Part shown: positions 1-10,153 of the stretch, in pieces | Layout of the letters: each line of letters starts with the position of its first letter | Position numbering within the stretch: position 1 is the first letter of the stretch | Source: Sporomusaceae bacterium | Lineage (GTDB): Bacteria; Bacillota; Negativicutes; Acidaminococcales; JAJUGR01 | DNA: 64,000 bases | Assembly (NCBI GenBank): GCA_029265905.1 | Contig: JAJUGR010000004.1 | Location: forward strand, 95,955-159,954 | Reading direction: 5' to 3' | Program-made: the position numbers and the translations under genes | The notes under the pieces: generated by a model | Told to the model about the DNA's origin: nothing | Database searches by the model: none | The model's input: only the letters and a program-made list of their open reading frames with translations

Positions 1-532
1 AATAAATAAACTGCCGGCTTTCTTTGACCGCCTGCTGCACGTTATTCAACAAAATGCCAACCGCCACCGCGCCAACAACCTCGCCGTCGCGCGTCACAAT
101 CGGTGTAAACGCCCGCAGGGAAGGCCCCAGGGTTCCCTCCCCCAGCGAAGTGTATTCCTTGCCGGCCAGCGCCTCAACTTCATCGCCGCCAACGAAGGCC
201 TTGCCGATCCGGCTTGGATCGGGATGGGACTTGCGTATGCCGTTTTTATCCATAACGACAACGAACTCAACCTGAGTGTCCGTGCGGATCGCCTCGGCGA
301 AGGCCTGTATCTCCGTCTCCGGCCGCTGACCGGTCATCGCCTCGATGACGACTTGGGAATGCGCGGCGATTCTGCCTATATTCCGGGCTTTTTCATCCAA
401 CACCGTTTGCGCCTTGGTGGAGATGTGATTGCTGATCATCATGTTCGTGACTAAGAGCGCCATTGCCACCACGCCGCAGACGAGCAGCGTAATTTTCGTC
501 CTTAACCCAATAACCGGTTCTCTGTCCTTCAC
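1..532 (-). CDS. Sensor histidine kinase, DcuS/CitA-like, N-terminal sensor part only (runs off window edge)
   Basis: Minus-strand reading from GTG at 532: MKDREPVIGLRTKITLLVCGVVAMALLVTNMMISNHIS...FVVVMDKNGIRKSHPDPSRIGKAFVGGDE...GKEYTSLGEGTLGPSLRAFTPIVTRDGEVVGAVAVG; typical TM plus Cache/PAS-like periplasmic domain; RBS upstream. Confidence 0.75.
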   Translation of the reverse strand, partial: MKDREPVIGLRTKITLLVCGVVAMALLVTNMMISNHISTKAQTVLDEKARNIGRIAAHSQVVIEAMTGQRPETEIQAFAEAIRTDTQVEFVVVMDKNGIRKSHPDPSRIGKAFVGGDEVEALAGKEYTSLGEGTLGPSLRAFTPIVTRDGEVVGAVAVGILLNNVQQAVKESRQFIY

Positions 533-595
533 TGCGTCGTCTCCCTCCGGCAAAAAAACACCCCCTCATGCTCATTGACAGGGGGTAAAATCCAA

Positions 596-985
596 TTACA
601 CGCCGATGACCTGCACCCAAACCTTGCGGCGGCGCGGTCCGTCGAATTCGCAAAAATAAATGGCCTGCCAGGTCCCCAGCACCAGGCTGTGGTCAATCAC
701 CGGCAAGGTAACGGAACAGCCAATGAGCGAACTTTTCAAATGGGCGGGCGAGTTGCCTTCCACGTGCTGATAAGGCAAATCCGGCACCATCTGCTCTAAG
801 GCCAGTTGCATATCGGCCGCCACATCCGGATCGGCGTTTTCGTTAATCGTCACGCCCGCCGTGGTATGCGGAACAAACACCTGGCAGATTCCTCGCCGAA
901 CATGTCCATTTAGAACAATTTCCCCGACCAGAAGCGTAATATCAATAAACCCCTCTTTCGGCGTATCCAAAAAAAACTGTTCCAT
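596..985 (-). CDS. YjbQ family (UPF0047) protein
   Basis: ORF translation MEQFFLDTPKEGFIDIT...HTTAGVTINENADPDVAADM...; start chosen at ATG 985. Confidence 0.85.
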   Translation of the reverse strand: MEQFFLDTPKEGFIDITLLVGEIVLNGHVRRGICQVFVPHTTAGVTINENADPDVAADMQLALEQMVPDLPYQHVEGNSPAHLKSSLIGCSVTLPVIDHSLVLGTWQAIYFCEFDGPRRRKVWVQVIGV

Positions 986-1080
986 GCTTGTCACCGCCTT
1001 GTTGCGCAATTGAGCTTGCCCTTACCCTCATTATACAACAGTTTGACCAAACGGTTGTGTATTTCACGCGGCGGCGACGG

Positions 1081-1719
1081 TCAGACGAGCGCAACCGCCC
1101 GCACCGGCGAGCCGTCGGCCGACTTGATTTTCAGCGGCAGGCAGCAGAACGTAAAGCCGCTCGCCGGGAGATGCTCAAGGCCGGTCAGATTTTCCACAAT
1201 CACGAGCCCCTGCTCCAATAGCAAATGGTGGATGGGAAAAGCCGCCGAGTCAAGCGCATCAACCGACAGGGCGTCAACGCCGACCCCCTTGAGCGAAAAA
1301 TCCGCCAGATAGCGGGCGGCCGCTTCGTCCAGCACGGGAAAGGAGCCGTAATACGCCGGCGCCCCCCAGAAGCGGCTCCAGCCCGTGTGAAGCAAGACAT
1401 AATCGGCCTGCCGGATCAAGGCTTCGTGCGGCGTGAGCGCCGCCAGGCCGATCTCGCCCGCCAAGCCGGTGCAGTCAAGCACCACGCCCCGACCGCAAAA
1501 CCGCTCGATCGGCTGTTCGTCGATCGACGCGCCACCGGCCACCATATGCTGCGGCGCGTCGATATGCGTGCCCACATGGTAGTTCAAGGTGACTTGCGCC
1601 ACGGAGCAGCCGTCTTCTTCCACGCGCGACAGTTGCACAAACTGCGGCTGTTCGTTCTCCGGATAAACCGGCATATCCGCACAGATCAGTTGCGTCAGGT
1701 CAATCACTTGCATGGCCAA
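1081..1719 (-). CDS. Cyclase family protein (kynurenine formamidase-like)
   Basis: DLT..CADMPVYP..., HVGTHIDAPQHM motif. Confidence 0.85.
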   Translation of the reverse strand: MAMQVIDLTQLICADMPVYPENEQPQFVQLSRVEEDGCSVAQVTLNYHVGTHIDAPQHMVAGGASIDEQPIERFCGRGVVLDCTGLAGEIGLAALTPHEALIRQADYVLLHTGWSRFWGAPAYYGSFPVLDEAAARYLADFSLKGVGVDALSVDALDSAAFPIHHLLLEQGLVIVENLTGLEHLPASGFTFCCLPLKIKSADGSPVRAVALV

Positions 1720-1733
1720 AGCCCCCTAAAAAA

Positions 1734-1768
1734 ACATATAGCTGACGGCTGCGCCGTCAGCTATATGT
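1734..1768. terminator. Palindromic hairpin between BASS transporter and cyclase gene
   Basis: acatatagctgacggctgcgccgtcagctatatgt inverted repeat. Confidence 0.6.
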
Positions 1769-1801
1769 TATCCCATTAGAAGGCAAGAGACAAGGAGTCG
1801 G

Positions 1802-2743
1802 TTATTTCCCTTTCGTCGCGTCCGCCGGCGGGCGTTTGCCCCACCAGCCGGCCAGCATCGAGCCGGAAATATTGTGCCAGACGCTGAACACAGCGCTCGG
1901 CAGCGCCGCGACCGGAGACAGGTGCACCATCGCCAGGGCGGCGCCCAAGCCGGAGTTCTGCATGCCGACTTCAAACGCAATCGCGCGCGATTTGTAATCG
2001 CTCATGCCGAACAGCCGGTTGGCCGTGAAGTAAGCCACCGCATAGCCGAGCAGATTGTGCAGCGCCACGCCGATAAAGAGCACGCCGGCCACTGCCGCCA
2101 GCCGCTGGGCGCTCGCCGCCACAACCGCCGAGACGATGATGATGATGGCCGTCACGGAGATCAGCGGCACGATTTCCACAAACTTTTCGACAAACGAGCC
2201 GAACAGCTGGCGCAGTCCAACGCCGACAACGATCGGGACCAGCACAATCTTCAGGATGTCGACCAAGAGCGCGGTCGCATCGACCGGAATGAATTTCCCG
2301 CCCAACGCCAAAAACAGGTACGGCGTAACAAAGGGCGCGATCAGCGTCGTGATCGAGCTGATCGTAACCGACAGGGCCACATCGCCTTTGGCGAGAAAAG
2401 TCATGACGTTGGATGCCGTGCCGCTCGGCACACAGCCGACCAGGATAAAACCGGCGGCCAGTTCCGGATTAACCGGCAGGATCGACGCAACCAAAAAGCC
2501 GAGCAACGGCATAATGATAAACTGGAGCAAAACGCCAATCACCACGTCGCGAGGGCTTTCGAACACCGCCGCAAAATCCTCTTTTGTCAGCGTGAGGCCC
2601 ATGCCCAGCATCACGACGCCAAGCAGTTGCGGGATATACGGCGCACTTACTTTGAAGGTAGCCGGGAAAAAGAAAGCTAATGCCGCGGCAACAATGACCA
2701 ATACCGTGAAATTGCCTGTAATGAATTGCACAATCTTTTTCAT
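1802..2743 (-). CDS. Bile acid:sodium symporter (BASS) family transporter
   Basis: MLGMGLTLTKEDF, GCVPSGTASNVMTFLAKGDVALSV, EVGMQNSGLGAALA motifs. Confidence 0.88.
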   Translation of the reverse strand: MKKIVQFITGNFTVLVIVAAALAFFFPATFKVSAPYIPQLLGVVMLGMGLTLTKEDFAAVFESPRDVVIGVLLQFIIMPLLGFLVASILPVNPELAAGFILVGCVPSGTASNVMTFLAKGDVALSVTISSITTLIAPFVTPYLFLALGGKFIPVDATALLVDILKIVLVPIVVGVGLRQLFGSFVEKFVEIVPLISVTAIIIIVSAVVAASAQRLAAVAGVLFIGVALHNLLGYAVAYFTANRLFGMSDYKSRAIAFEVGMQNSGLGAALAMVHLSPVAALPSAVFSVWHNISGSMLAGWWGKRPPADATKGK

Positions 2744-2819
2744 GAATCAACAAAACCCCCTAATTATTGCAAACCAACATAAATATTGCTGTAAAGAAGC
2801 TTCTGGCTGTTGGGGCCAA

Positions 2820-4475
2820 CTATTTCAACACAGCGCCGGTGTTCGCCGACGTGACCAGTTTTGCGTAACGCGCCAGGTAGCCGGTCGTCACCTTCGGCTG
2901 CGGCTGCTTCCAGGCCGCACGGCGTTTGGCCAGTTCTCCGTCGGAGACAAGCAATTCCAGCTTGCGGCTGGGAATATCAAGCGAAATCAGGTCGCCTTCC
3001 TCAATCAGCGCAATCGGCCCGCCGTCCATTGCTTCCGGGGAAATATGGCCGACGCACGCGCCGCGGGTCGCGCCGCTGAAGCGTCCGTCCGTGAGGAGCG
3101 CCACCTTCAAGCCCATGCCGGTGATGACTGCCGTCGGATTGAGCATCTCGCGCATGCCGGGGCCGCCTTTGGGCCCTTCATAGCGGATGACAACGACTTC
3201 GCCGTCATGCACCTTTTTGCCGACGATCGCCTCGATCGCCTCATCTTCAGAGTTGAATACGCGGGCCGGGCCTTTAAAGACCAGCATGTCCTCCGCTACG
3301 GCGCTTTCCTTGACGACCGCGCCGTCCGGCGCCAGGTTGCCGCTCAAGATGGCGATGCCGCCGGTCGCACGGTGCGGCGCTTCCACGGTTTTGATCACGT
3401 CCGGCCGCAGCGTCCGGGCCTTGGCAATGCGGTCGCCCATCGTGCCGTCCACCGTCAGGGCATCCTTGTGAATCCGACCGATCTTGGACAATTCCGCCAT
3501 GATCGCGTTCATGCCGCCGGCTTCGTTCAGATCCTGGATGTGGAAGGTGCCGCCCGGGCTGAGCTTCGTGATATAAGGCGTTTTCGCGCTGATTTCGTCG
3601 AATTTTTTCATCGGCAGTTCCAGGCCGGCTTCATAGGCAATCGCCGTCAGATGCAGCACCGTGTTGGAGGAGCCGCCCACCGCCATATCGACGGACATGG
3701 CGTTTTCAAACGCTTTCATTGTCATGATGTCGCGCGGTCTGATATTTTCTTTGACCAAGCGAACGGCCGTAGCCCCGGCTTCCTTCGCCATCCGCCGGCG
3801 GGCGCCGAAGGCCGCGGCCGGAACCGTGCCATTGCCGGGCAAGGCCATGCCGAGCACTTCCGCCATGCAGTTCATCGTGTTGGCGGTGAACATGCCGGCG
3901 CAGGAGCCGCAGCCCGGGCAGGCCGACTGCTCCATCTCGTCCAGCTCTTCCGCCGTAATTTTGCCGCTCTCGAACAAGCCGGCGGCTTCAAACATCGTGC
4001 TGACGCTGATGTCGCGGCCTTGGTAGCGGCCGGCCATCATCGGGCCGCCGCTCATGACGATCGCGGGAATGTTGACCCGCGCCGCCGCCATCAGCATGCC
4101 GGGCACGATCTTGTCGCAGTTGGGGATCAAAACCAAGCCGTCAAAGCCATGGGCAACGGCCATCGTTTCAACGGAATCGGCAATCAACTCACGGCTCGAC
4201 AGCGAATAGCGCATGCCTTCGTGGCCCATGACAATGCCGTCACACACACCGATGGCCGGAAACTCCATCGGCGTGCCGCCGGCCGCCGTGATGCCCAGCT
4301 TAACCGCCTCCGCGACTTCGCGCAGGTGGATGTGGCCGGGAATAACCTCGTTGAAGGCGTTGACAACGCCGATCAAGGGCTTTTCCAGATCCGCCTTGGA
4401 ATAGCCCATCGCGTAAAACAGCGAGCGGTGAGCGGCTCGGGTCGAACCTTTTTTGACAATATCACTTCTCATCAT
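2820..4475 (-). CDS. ilvD: Dihydroxy-acid dehydratase
   Basis: [23 protein letters not shown]..., [39 protein letters not shown] before 4475. Confidence 0.97.
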   Translation of the reverse strand: MMRSDIVKKGSTRAAHRSLFYAMGYSKADLEKPLIGVVNAFNEVIPGHIHLREVAEAVKLGITAAGGTPMEFPAIGVCDGIVMGHEGMRYSLSSRELIADSVETMAVAHGFDGLVLIPNCDKIVPGMLMAAARVNIPAIVMSGGPMMAGRYQGRDISVSTMFEAAGLFESGKITAEELDEMEQSACPGCGSCAGMFTANTMNCMAEVLGMALPGNGTVPAAAFGARRRMAKEAGATAVRLVKENIRPRDIMTMKAFENAMSVDMAVGGSSNTVLHLTAIAYEAGLELPMKKFDEISAKTPYITKLSPGGTFHIQDLNEAGGMNAIMAELSKIGRIHKDALTVDGTMGDRIAKARTLRPDVIKTVEAPHRATGGIAILSGNLAPDGAVVKESAVAEDMLVFKGPARVFNSEDEAIEAIVGKKVHDGEVVVIRYEGPKGGPGMREMLNPTAVITGMGLKVALLTDGRFSGATRGACVGHISPEAMDGGPIALIEEGDLISLDIPSRKLELLVSDGELAKRRAAWKQPQPKVTTGYLARYAKLVTSANTGAVLK

Positions 4476-4496
4476 TTCTCTTCCTCCCTTTTGTCG

Positions 4497-4755
4497 CCAA
4501 AAAATAAAACGCCCCCATTGATGTTGCATCAATAGGGGCGATTGCTATCGCGGTACCACCCTACATTATACTTATTAGCACGCCAGTGCTTCCGATTAAC
4601 GCTCGGCCGCGGCGCTGCCTACAGCTACGCGATGCAACGCTGCACCCCCGTACCGCTCAACAGGCTGTTCATGGGTGACCCGGTACAGCTTACCGGCACC
4701 GATTCGCACCAACCATCGGCTCTCTGAGACGTTCACGCTGTACCCATCCCAATCA
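4497..4755 (-). promoter_or_regulatory. T-box leader (tRNA-sensing) upstream of ilvD
   Basis: Minus strand has AGGGTGGTACCGCG T-box sequence (4549-4562), AGAGAGCCGATGGTTGGTG Stem I distal motif, and terminator GCCCCTATTGATGCAACATCAATGGGGGC followed by TTTTATTTT (4501-4539). Confidence 0.93.
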
Positions 4756-4842
4756 TCACATTTATTACTAATTCTTTAAAAATTATCTCAAGACAAGTGT
4801 GTTTTGTCAACACACAACTTCGAATCGGCCGAAACAATCGGC

Positions 4843-4873
4843 AAAAAAGAAGGGCTGTTCAGCCCTTCTTTTT
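4843..4873. terminator. Rho-independent-like hairpin
   Basis: aaaaaagaagggctgttcagcccttcttttt. Confidence 0.6.
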
Positions 4874-4947
4874 ATCGCAGCTGTCAGATGTCCGATCCCC
4901 AAGGAAGTCAAACCGAAACCGTTCAAAAACCAGTAAGCAGCAAACCC

Positions 4948-4990
4948 AAAAAAGTCCTCGTAAAACGAACCCGTTTTACGAGGACTTTTT
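4948..4990. terminator. Terminator downstream of gudD copy 1
   Basis: aaaaaagtcctcgtaaaacgaacccgttttacgaggacttttt. Confidence 0.8.
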
Positions 4991-4992
4991 CA

Positions 4993-6387
4993 TTAGCGCA
5001 CCACCATGCTGGGCCGCTTGGGATCATATTTCCAGTCCGGAATGAGGTAGCGCATCGCCATCGCGTCGTCGCGCGCCCCGGTTCCGATCTTGTTGTACAG
5101 CGCGTTGGCCTTTTCAACCTGCGCCATATCGACCTCAATGCCCAGGCCAGGTTTTTTCGGCACCTCCACCAAGCCGCCGACGATCTTAAGCGGCTCTTTC
5201 GTCAAGCGCTCCTGGTTCTCCTGCCAGATCCAGTGCGTATCGATCGCCGTGATCTCGCCGGGCGCCGCTGCCGCGCAGTGCGTGAACATGGCCAGCGAAA
5301 TGTCGAAGTGGTTGTTGGAGTGCGAACCCCAGGTCAGGCCGAAATCATGGCAGAGGTGGGCGACGCGGACGGAGCCCTGCATCGTCCAGAAGTGCGGGTC
5401 GGCCAAGATGATGTCGACGGCGTGAAGCGGCAGCGAGTGGCTCATTTGCCGCCAGTCGGTCGCGACCATGTTGGTTGCCGTCGGCACGCCGGTCGCCCGG
5501 CGGAATTCAGCCATGATCTCGCGGCCGGAGTAGCCGTTTTCCGGCCCGCATGGATCTTCGGCATACGCCATGACGTCATTTCTATTCCGGCACAGGCTGA
5601 TCGCTTCGTTCAGCGACCAGGCGCCGTTCGGATCAAGCGTAATGCGCGCATCCGGGAAGCGTTTGGCCATCGCCTCCACCGCTTCCATTTCCGCCTCGCC
5701 GCTCATGACCCCGCCCTTAAGCTTGAAGTCCTTAAACCCATACCGTTCCTTGGCCGCTTCCGCCAGGGCGACGACGGAATCCGTCGTCAGCGCCTCTTCA
5801 TGGCGCAGGCGCAGCCACCCGTCCTTGGCCTCGGGGTTCGACAGGTAGGGCAGGTCGGTTCTTTTGCGGTCGCCGATATAAAACAGGTAGCCGAGCATGC
5901 GCGCTGCATCGCGCTGCTGGCCGCTGCCGAGCAGCGCCGCCACCGGCACGTTCAAAAATTGTCCCATCAAGTCGAGCATCGCCGCTTCAATCGCCGTCAG
6001 CACATTGTCGGCGCGCAGGTTGATTTCATGCGGCTGCTTGAGGATCGCCGCCTCCGCCTCGCTCGTCACCTTGTGCACCGTCGCCTGCGGGCCGGTTGAC
6101 TTGCCGAGAACCTGCTGGCGGATGCTGTTCAAGACATTGTTGTACACGCCGACCGACTGGCCGACGACTAGCTCTTTTGTCTGCCGGAGCGTCTTTAAAA
6201 TGCCTTCGCCGCCCGGCACCTCGCCGACGCCGGTGTGGCCGGCGCTGTCCTTCAGGATGACAATGTTGCGGATGAAATAAGGGGCGTGCGCGCCGCACAA
6301 GTTAAGCAGCATGCTGTCGTAGCCGGCCACCGGGATGACCTGCATCTCGGTGATTACCGGCGCCCCGGTGAATATTTGATTGCTCAT
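4993..6387 (-). CDS. gudD: Glucarate dehydratase (copy 1)
   Basis: [57 protein letters not shown]; enolase superfamily catalytic motifs present. Confidence 0.95.
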   Translation of the reverse strand: MSNQIFTGAPVITEMQVIPVAGYDSMLLNLCGAHAPYFIRNIVILKDSAGHTGVGEVPGGEGILKTLRQTKELVVGQSVGVYNNVLNSIRQQVLGKSTGPQATVHKVTSEAEAAILKQPHEINLRADNVLTAIEAAMLDLMGQFLNVPVAALLGSGQQRDAARMLGYLFYIGDRKRTDLPYLSNPEAKDGWLRLRHEEALTTDSVVALAEAAKERYGFKDFKLKGGVMSGEAEMEAVEAMAKRFPDARITLDPNGAWSLNEAISLCRNRNDVMAYAEDPCGPENGYSGREIMAEFRRATGVPTATNMVATDWRQMSHSLPLHAVDIILADPHFWTMQGSVRVAHLCHDFGLTWGSHSNNHFDISLAMFTHCAAAAPGEITAIDTHWIWQENQERLTKEPLKIVGGLVEVPKKPGLGIEVDMAQVEKANALYNKIGTGARDDAMAMRYLIPDWKYDPKRPSMVVR

Positions 6388-6417
6388 GAAAATGCGCCTC
6401 CCCTGACAGTTTGACTG

Positions 6418-7761
6418 TTACAATTCAACGCGCTTGATTTCGCCGACGATGAACAGATAGCTGACGATCGCAACGAAGGCGTGCAGGCCGACAAAGACCA
6501 GGGCGCCGTTGAAGGAGCCGGTCGTGTTGACGATGTAGCCGATCGCGATCGGCGTCGTAATGCTGGACAGGTTGCCGCACGTATTCATCAAACCGCCGCT
6601 CAAACCGGCAATCTGTTTTGGCGCCGTGTCGGAGTTGACCGCCCAGCCGAGCGCGCCGAGGCCTTTGCCGAAGAAGGACAGAGCCATGAACGCGATGACG
6701 ACGGTCGGATTGTCAACGTAGTTGCAGACGATCATGCTCATGGACAGCAGCATGCCGAGCACGATCGGCACCTTTCTCGCCACCGTGAGCGAGTGCCCGC
6801 GTTTCATCAGGTAGTCGGAGAGAACGCCGCCCAACACGCCGCCGGTAAAGCCGAAAATTGCCGGAACGGAGGCGGCAAAGCCGGCTTTTAAAATCGTCAT
6901 GCCGCGGGCCTGCACCAGGTAAATCGGGAACCAGGTAATGAAGAAGAAGGTCAGGGCGTTGATGCAGTATTGCGCAACGTAGATGCCGACCATCATCCGG
7001 TTTTGCAGCAGTGATTTGATATGCTTCAGGTCGGGCCCTTCCGTCTTGCCGTTTTTGCCCACCTGATCCATGTTGACCAGGGCGCCGCCCTTGGCGATGT
7101 AGTCGATTTCAGCTTGGTTGATGTAAGGATGGTCTTTCGGATTATGGATGAATTTTTGCCAGACAAGGACGAACAGAATGCCGAGCACGCCCATGACGGT
7201 GAAGACATAATGCCAGCCGTACGTGTGGACGAGCCAGCCCATCAGCGGCGCGAAAAAGACCGTGGCCGCGTATTGGGCCGAATTGAAGATAGCGGAAGCC
7301 GTGCCACGCTCCGAGGCCGGGAACCAGGCCGCGACGATCCGGCTGTTGGCCGGAAAGGACGGCGACTCCGCCGCGCCGACCAAAAAGCGCAGCGCGAACA
7401 GCGTGGCGATAGCCGTAAAGCCCGTCAAAAAGCCGACAAAACCTTGAAAGAGGGTAAAGAGCGACCAAAAGAAGATGCTGGCGGCATAAACCTTTTTCGA
7501 ACCGAAGCGGTCCAAGAGCCAGCCGCCGGGCAGCTGGCAGGCCACATAAGCCCAGCCGAATGCGGACAGGACATAGCCCATGTCGACGGAATTCATCCCC
7601 AGCTCTTTGGAGATCGCCGGACCGGCCAAAGAGATCGTGGCTCGGTCCGCGTAATTGATGACCGTAATCAAAAACAAGATGACAACGACCAGCCAACGGA
7701 CGCTAGTTGGTTTTTGGGCCTCAGCAGCAACCGCGGCTGCCGCATTATTGTTCGTGTCCAT
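6418..7761 (-). CDS. gudP: MFS transporter, D-glucarate/galactarate (GudP/ACS) family
   Basis: RWLVVVILFLITVINYADRATISLAGPAISKELGM...; between two gudD copies. Confidence 0.88.
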   Translation of the reverse strand: MDTNNNAAAAVAAEAQKPTSVRWLVVVILFLITVINYADRATISLAGPAISKELGMNSVDMGYVLSAFGWAYVACQLPGGWLLDRFGSKKVYAASIFFWSLFTLFQGFVGFLTGFTAIATLFALRFLVGAAESPSFPANSRIVAAWFPASERGTASAIFNSAQYAATVFFAPLMGWLVHTYGWHYVFTVMGVLGILFVLVWQKFIHNPKDHPYINQAEIDYIAKGGALVNMDQVGKNGKTEGPDLKHIKSLLQNRMMVGIYVAQYCINALTFFFITWFPIYLVQARGMTILKAGFAASVPAIFGFTGGVLGGVLSDYLMKRGHSLTVARKVPIVLGMLLSMSMIVCNYVDNPTVVIAFMALSFFGKGLGALGWAVNSDTAPKQIAGLSGGLMNTCGNLSSITTPIAIGYIVNTTGSFNGALVFVGLHAFVAIVSYLFIVGEIKRVEL

Positions 7762-7790
7762 TTCATTCACCCCGTACAATTATTATTTAG

Positions 7791-9137
7791 TTAACGCACC
7801 AAGCAGGGACGCTTGTTGTCGAATTTCCAGTTGGGAATGAGGAACTGCATGGCCGCCGCGTCATCGCGTGCGCCGAGGCCCATCTTCTTGTAAACTTCAT
7901 GGGCTTTTTCCACCTGGTCCATGTCAATTTCCACGCCCAGGCCCGGCTTATCCGGAACAGCCACCATGCCGCCTTCAATTTTAAGCGGTTCTTTCGTCAG
8001 GCGTTCATGGCCTTCCTGCCAGATCCAGTGCGTGTCGAGTGCGGTGATCTTGCCGGGTGCGGCCGCACCGACGTGCGTGAACATCGCCAGGGAAATATCA
8101 AAATGGTTATTGGAGTGCGAACCCCAGGTCAAGCCCCATTCGTGGCACATCTGTGCTACGCGCACCGAACCCTGCATCGTCCAAAAATGCGGGTCGGCGA
8201 GAGGAATGTCGACCGAATGCAATTGGATCGTGTGGCCCATTTGGCGCCAATCAGTCGCGATCATATTGGTGGCCGTCGGCAGGCCGGTCGCACGGCGGAA
8301 TTCTGCCATGATTTCCCGTCCGGAGTAGCCGTTTTCCGCCCCGCAGGGGTCTTCGGCGTAGGCCAGGACATCCTGCTTGTTTTTGCACAGGCGGATCGCC
8401 TCGTCAAGCGACCAGGCGCCGTTCGGATCAAGCGTGATGCGGGCGTTCGGGAAGCGCTTCGCCAGGGCGGTCACCGCTTCGATTTCCTCGTCGCCGGCCA
8501 AAACACCGCCTTTTAATTTAAAGTCATTGAAGCCATAGCGCTCGTAGGCCGCTTCAGCCAACGCAACCACCGCCGCCGGCGTCATCGCCTCCTCGTGGCG
8601 GATCCGCAGCCAGTTGTCCTTTTCCTGCGGCGCGCTGTAGTAAGGCAGGGTCGTCTTCTTGCGGTCGCCGACGTAAAACAGATAACCCAGCATCTCAACC
8701 TTGTCGCGCTGCTGTCCTTCACCCAAAAGCGCGGCTACCGGCACGCCGAGGTACTGGCCCAACAGGTCGAGCAGGGCTGCTTCCAGCGCCGTTACAACGT
8801 GGATCGTGGTGCGCAGGTCAAACGTTTGCAGACCGCGGCCGCCGGCGTCCCGATCGGCAAACAGGTGCCGGACGCGGCTCAGGATATTGTTGTATGTTCC
8901 GATCGATTGGCCGACGACCAAGGGGCGGGCGTCTTCGAGCGTCTGGCGGATCTTTTCGCCGCCCGGCACTTCGCTGACGCCGGTATGGCCGGCATTGTCC
9001 TTCATGATCACGATATTGCGCGTAAAGTAGGCGCCGTGCGCGCCGCTGAGGTTGAGCAGCATGCTGTCATGGCCGGCGACCGGGATAACTTGCAGTTCAG
9101 TAACAACAGGCGCACCGCTTTTAATTTCATTATTCAT
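7791..9137 (-). CDS. gudD: Glucarate dehydratase (copy 2)
   Basis: Paralogue of 4993-6387; [34 protein letters not shown]. Confidence 0.95.
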   Translation of the reverse strand: MNNEIKSGAPVVTELQVIPVAGHDSMLLNLSGAHGAYFTRNIVIMKDNAGHTGVSEVPGGEKIRQTLEDARPLVVGQSIGTYNNILSRVRHLFADRDAGGRGLQTFDLRTTIHVVTALEAALLDLLGQYLGVPVAALLGEGQQRDKVEMLGYLFYVGDRKKTTLPYYSAPQEKDNWLRIRHEEAMTPAAVVALAEAAYERYGFNDFKLKGGVLAGDEEIEAVTALAKRFPNARITLDPNGAWSLDEAIRLCKNKQDVLAYAEDPCGAENGYSGREIMAEFRRATGLPTATNMIATDWRQMGHTIQLHSVDIPLADPHFWTMQGSVRVAQMCHEWGLTWGSHSNNHFDISLAMFTHVGAAAPGKITALDTHWIWQEGHERLTKEPLKIEGGMVAVPDKPGLGVEIDMDQVEKAHEVYKKMGLGARDDAAAMQFLIPNWKFDNKRPCLVR

Positions 9138-9174
9138 AATGACACCTCAATTCAGTAAATTTCGTTCAATTTTG

Positions 9175-9199
9175 CAGGCCCGCCAGCAAAACGGGCCTG
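9175..9199. other. Intercistronic hairpin between garR and gudD copy 2
   Basis: CAGGCCCG...CGGGCCTG; T-run only on plus strand. Confidence 0.5.
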
Positions 9200-9219
9200 T
9201 TTTTCATTTCCGTTCTTCT

Positions 9220-10104
9220 TTAGCGCGTCACTTCGACCTTAGCCATTTTTTCGTAGAACTTCACGAGGCCGCAGTGATCGTTTTCGCCCAGGCCGTCCAC
9301 CTTCAGGGCCTGCATCATTTCCATGACGGCCGCCGTCAGCGGCAGGGGCACGCCGACTTCATGCGACGTTTCCAGGGCATTGTTCAGATCTTTGATGTGC
9401 AGGTTGATTCTAAAGCCCGGGTCAAACTTGCGGTCCATCACCAGCGGCGCTTTCGCGTCCAGCACGGTGCTGCCGGCCAAGCCGCCGCGGATCGCCTGGT
9501 AGACGAGTTCCGGCTCGACGCCGGCCTTAGTCGCCAGCACCATCGCTTCCGACATGGCCGCGATATTGAGCGCAACGATCACCTGGTTGGCCAGCTTCGT
9601 TACGTTGCCGGCGCCAACGTCGCCGGTGCGGACGACGGAGCCCGCCATAGCCTTCATCACGTCGTAGTATTTGTCAAACACGTCCTGCTTGCCGCCGACC
9701 ATGACGGACAGCGTGCCGTCGATCGCCTTCGGTTCGCCGCCGCTCACCGGGGCGTCCAGCATTTCCACGCCTTTGGCCGCTAGCTTTTCCGCCAATTCGC
9801 GGCTCACCAGCGGCGCGATCGAGCTCATGTCGATCACGACGGTGCCGGCTTTCGCACCTTCGATGACGCCGTTTTCGCCCAGCACAACCTCTTTCACCTG
9901 CGGCGAATTAGGCAGCATGGTGATAATCACTTCCGCCTGCTCGGCGACGGCGCGCGGCGTGGTGGCGACGGTGGCGCCCAGCGCGGACAATTCTTCGACA
10001 ACAGCGGCGTTGCGGTCCAGCACGACCAGTTCGTAGCCCGCTTTCAGCAGATTTTTGCTCATGGGCTTGCCCATGATTCCCAAACCGATAAACCCGATCT
10101 TCAT
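9220..10104 (-). CDS. garR: 2-hydroxy-3-oxopropionate (tartronate semialdehyde) reductase
   Basis: MKIGFIGLGIMGKPMSKNLLKAGYEL..., LDAPVSGGEPKAIDGTLSVMVGG, beta-hydroxyacid dehydrogenase family; glucarate context. Confidence 0.9.
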   Translation of the reverse strand: MKIGFIGLGIMGKPMSKNLLKAGYELVVLDRNAAVVEELSALGATVATTPRAVAEQAEVIITMLPNSPQVKEVVLGENGVIEGAKAGTVVIDMSSIAPLVSRELAEKLAAKGVEMLDAPVSGGEPKAIDGTLSVMVGGKQDVFDKYYDVMKAMAGSVVRTGDVGAGNVTKLANQVIVALNIAAMSEAMVLATKAGVEPELVYQAIRGGLAGSTVLDAKAPLVMDRKFDPGFRINLHIKDLNNALETSHEVGVPLPLTAAVMEMMQALKVDGLGENDHCGLVKFYEKMAKVEVTR

Positions 10105-10153
10105 TTCAATCAACCGCTCCTTTATCTGTCTGTATATAATCTCACGATAACGC

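Noticed and set aside
2055-4535. 826-aa plus-strand ORF
   Set aside because: Lies antisense to the BASS transporter and ilvD; low-complexity high-GC shadow ORF, and it runs through the T-box terminator.
4620-4720. tRNA-like arms near ilvD
   Set aside because: Explained by T-box Stem I and antiterminator sequences; no cloverleaf with a T-arm could be drawn.
4804-6099. 431-aa plus-strand ORF
   Set aside because: Antisense to glucarate dehydratase, composition typical of a shadow frame.
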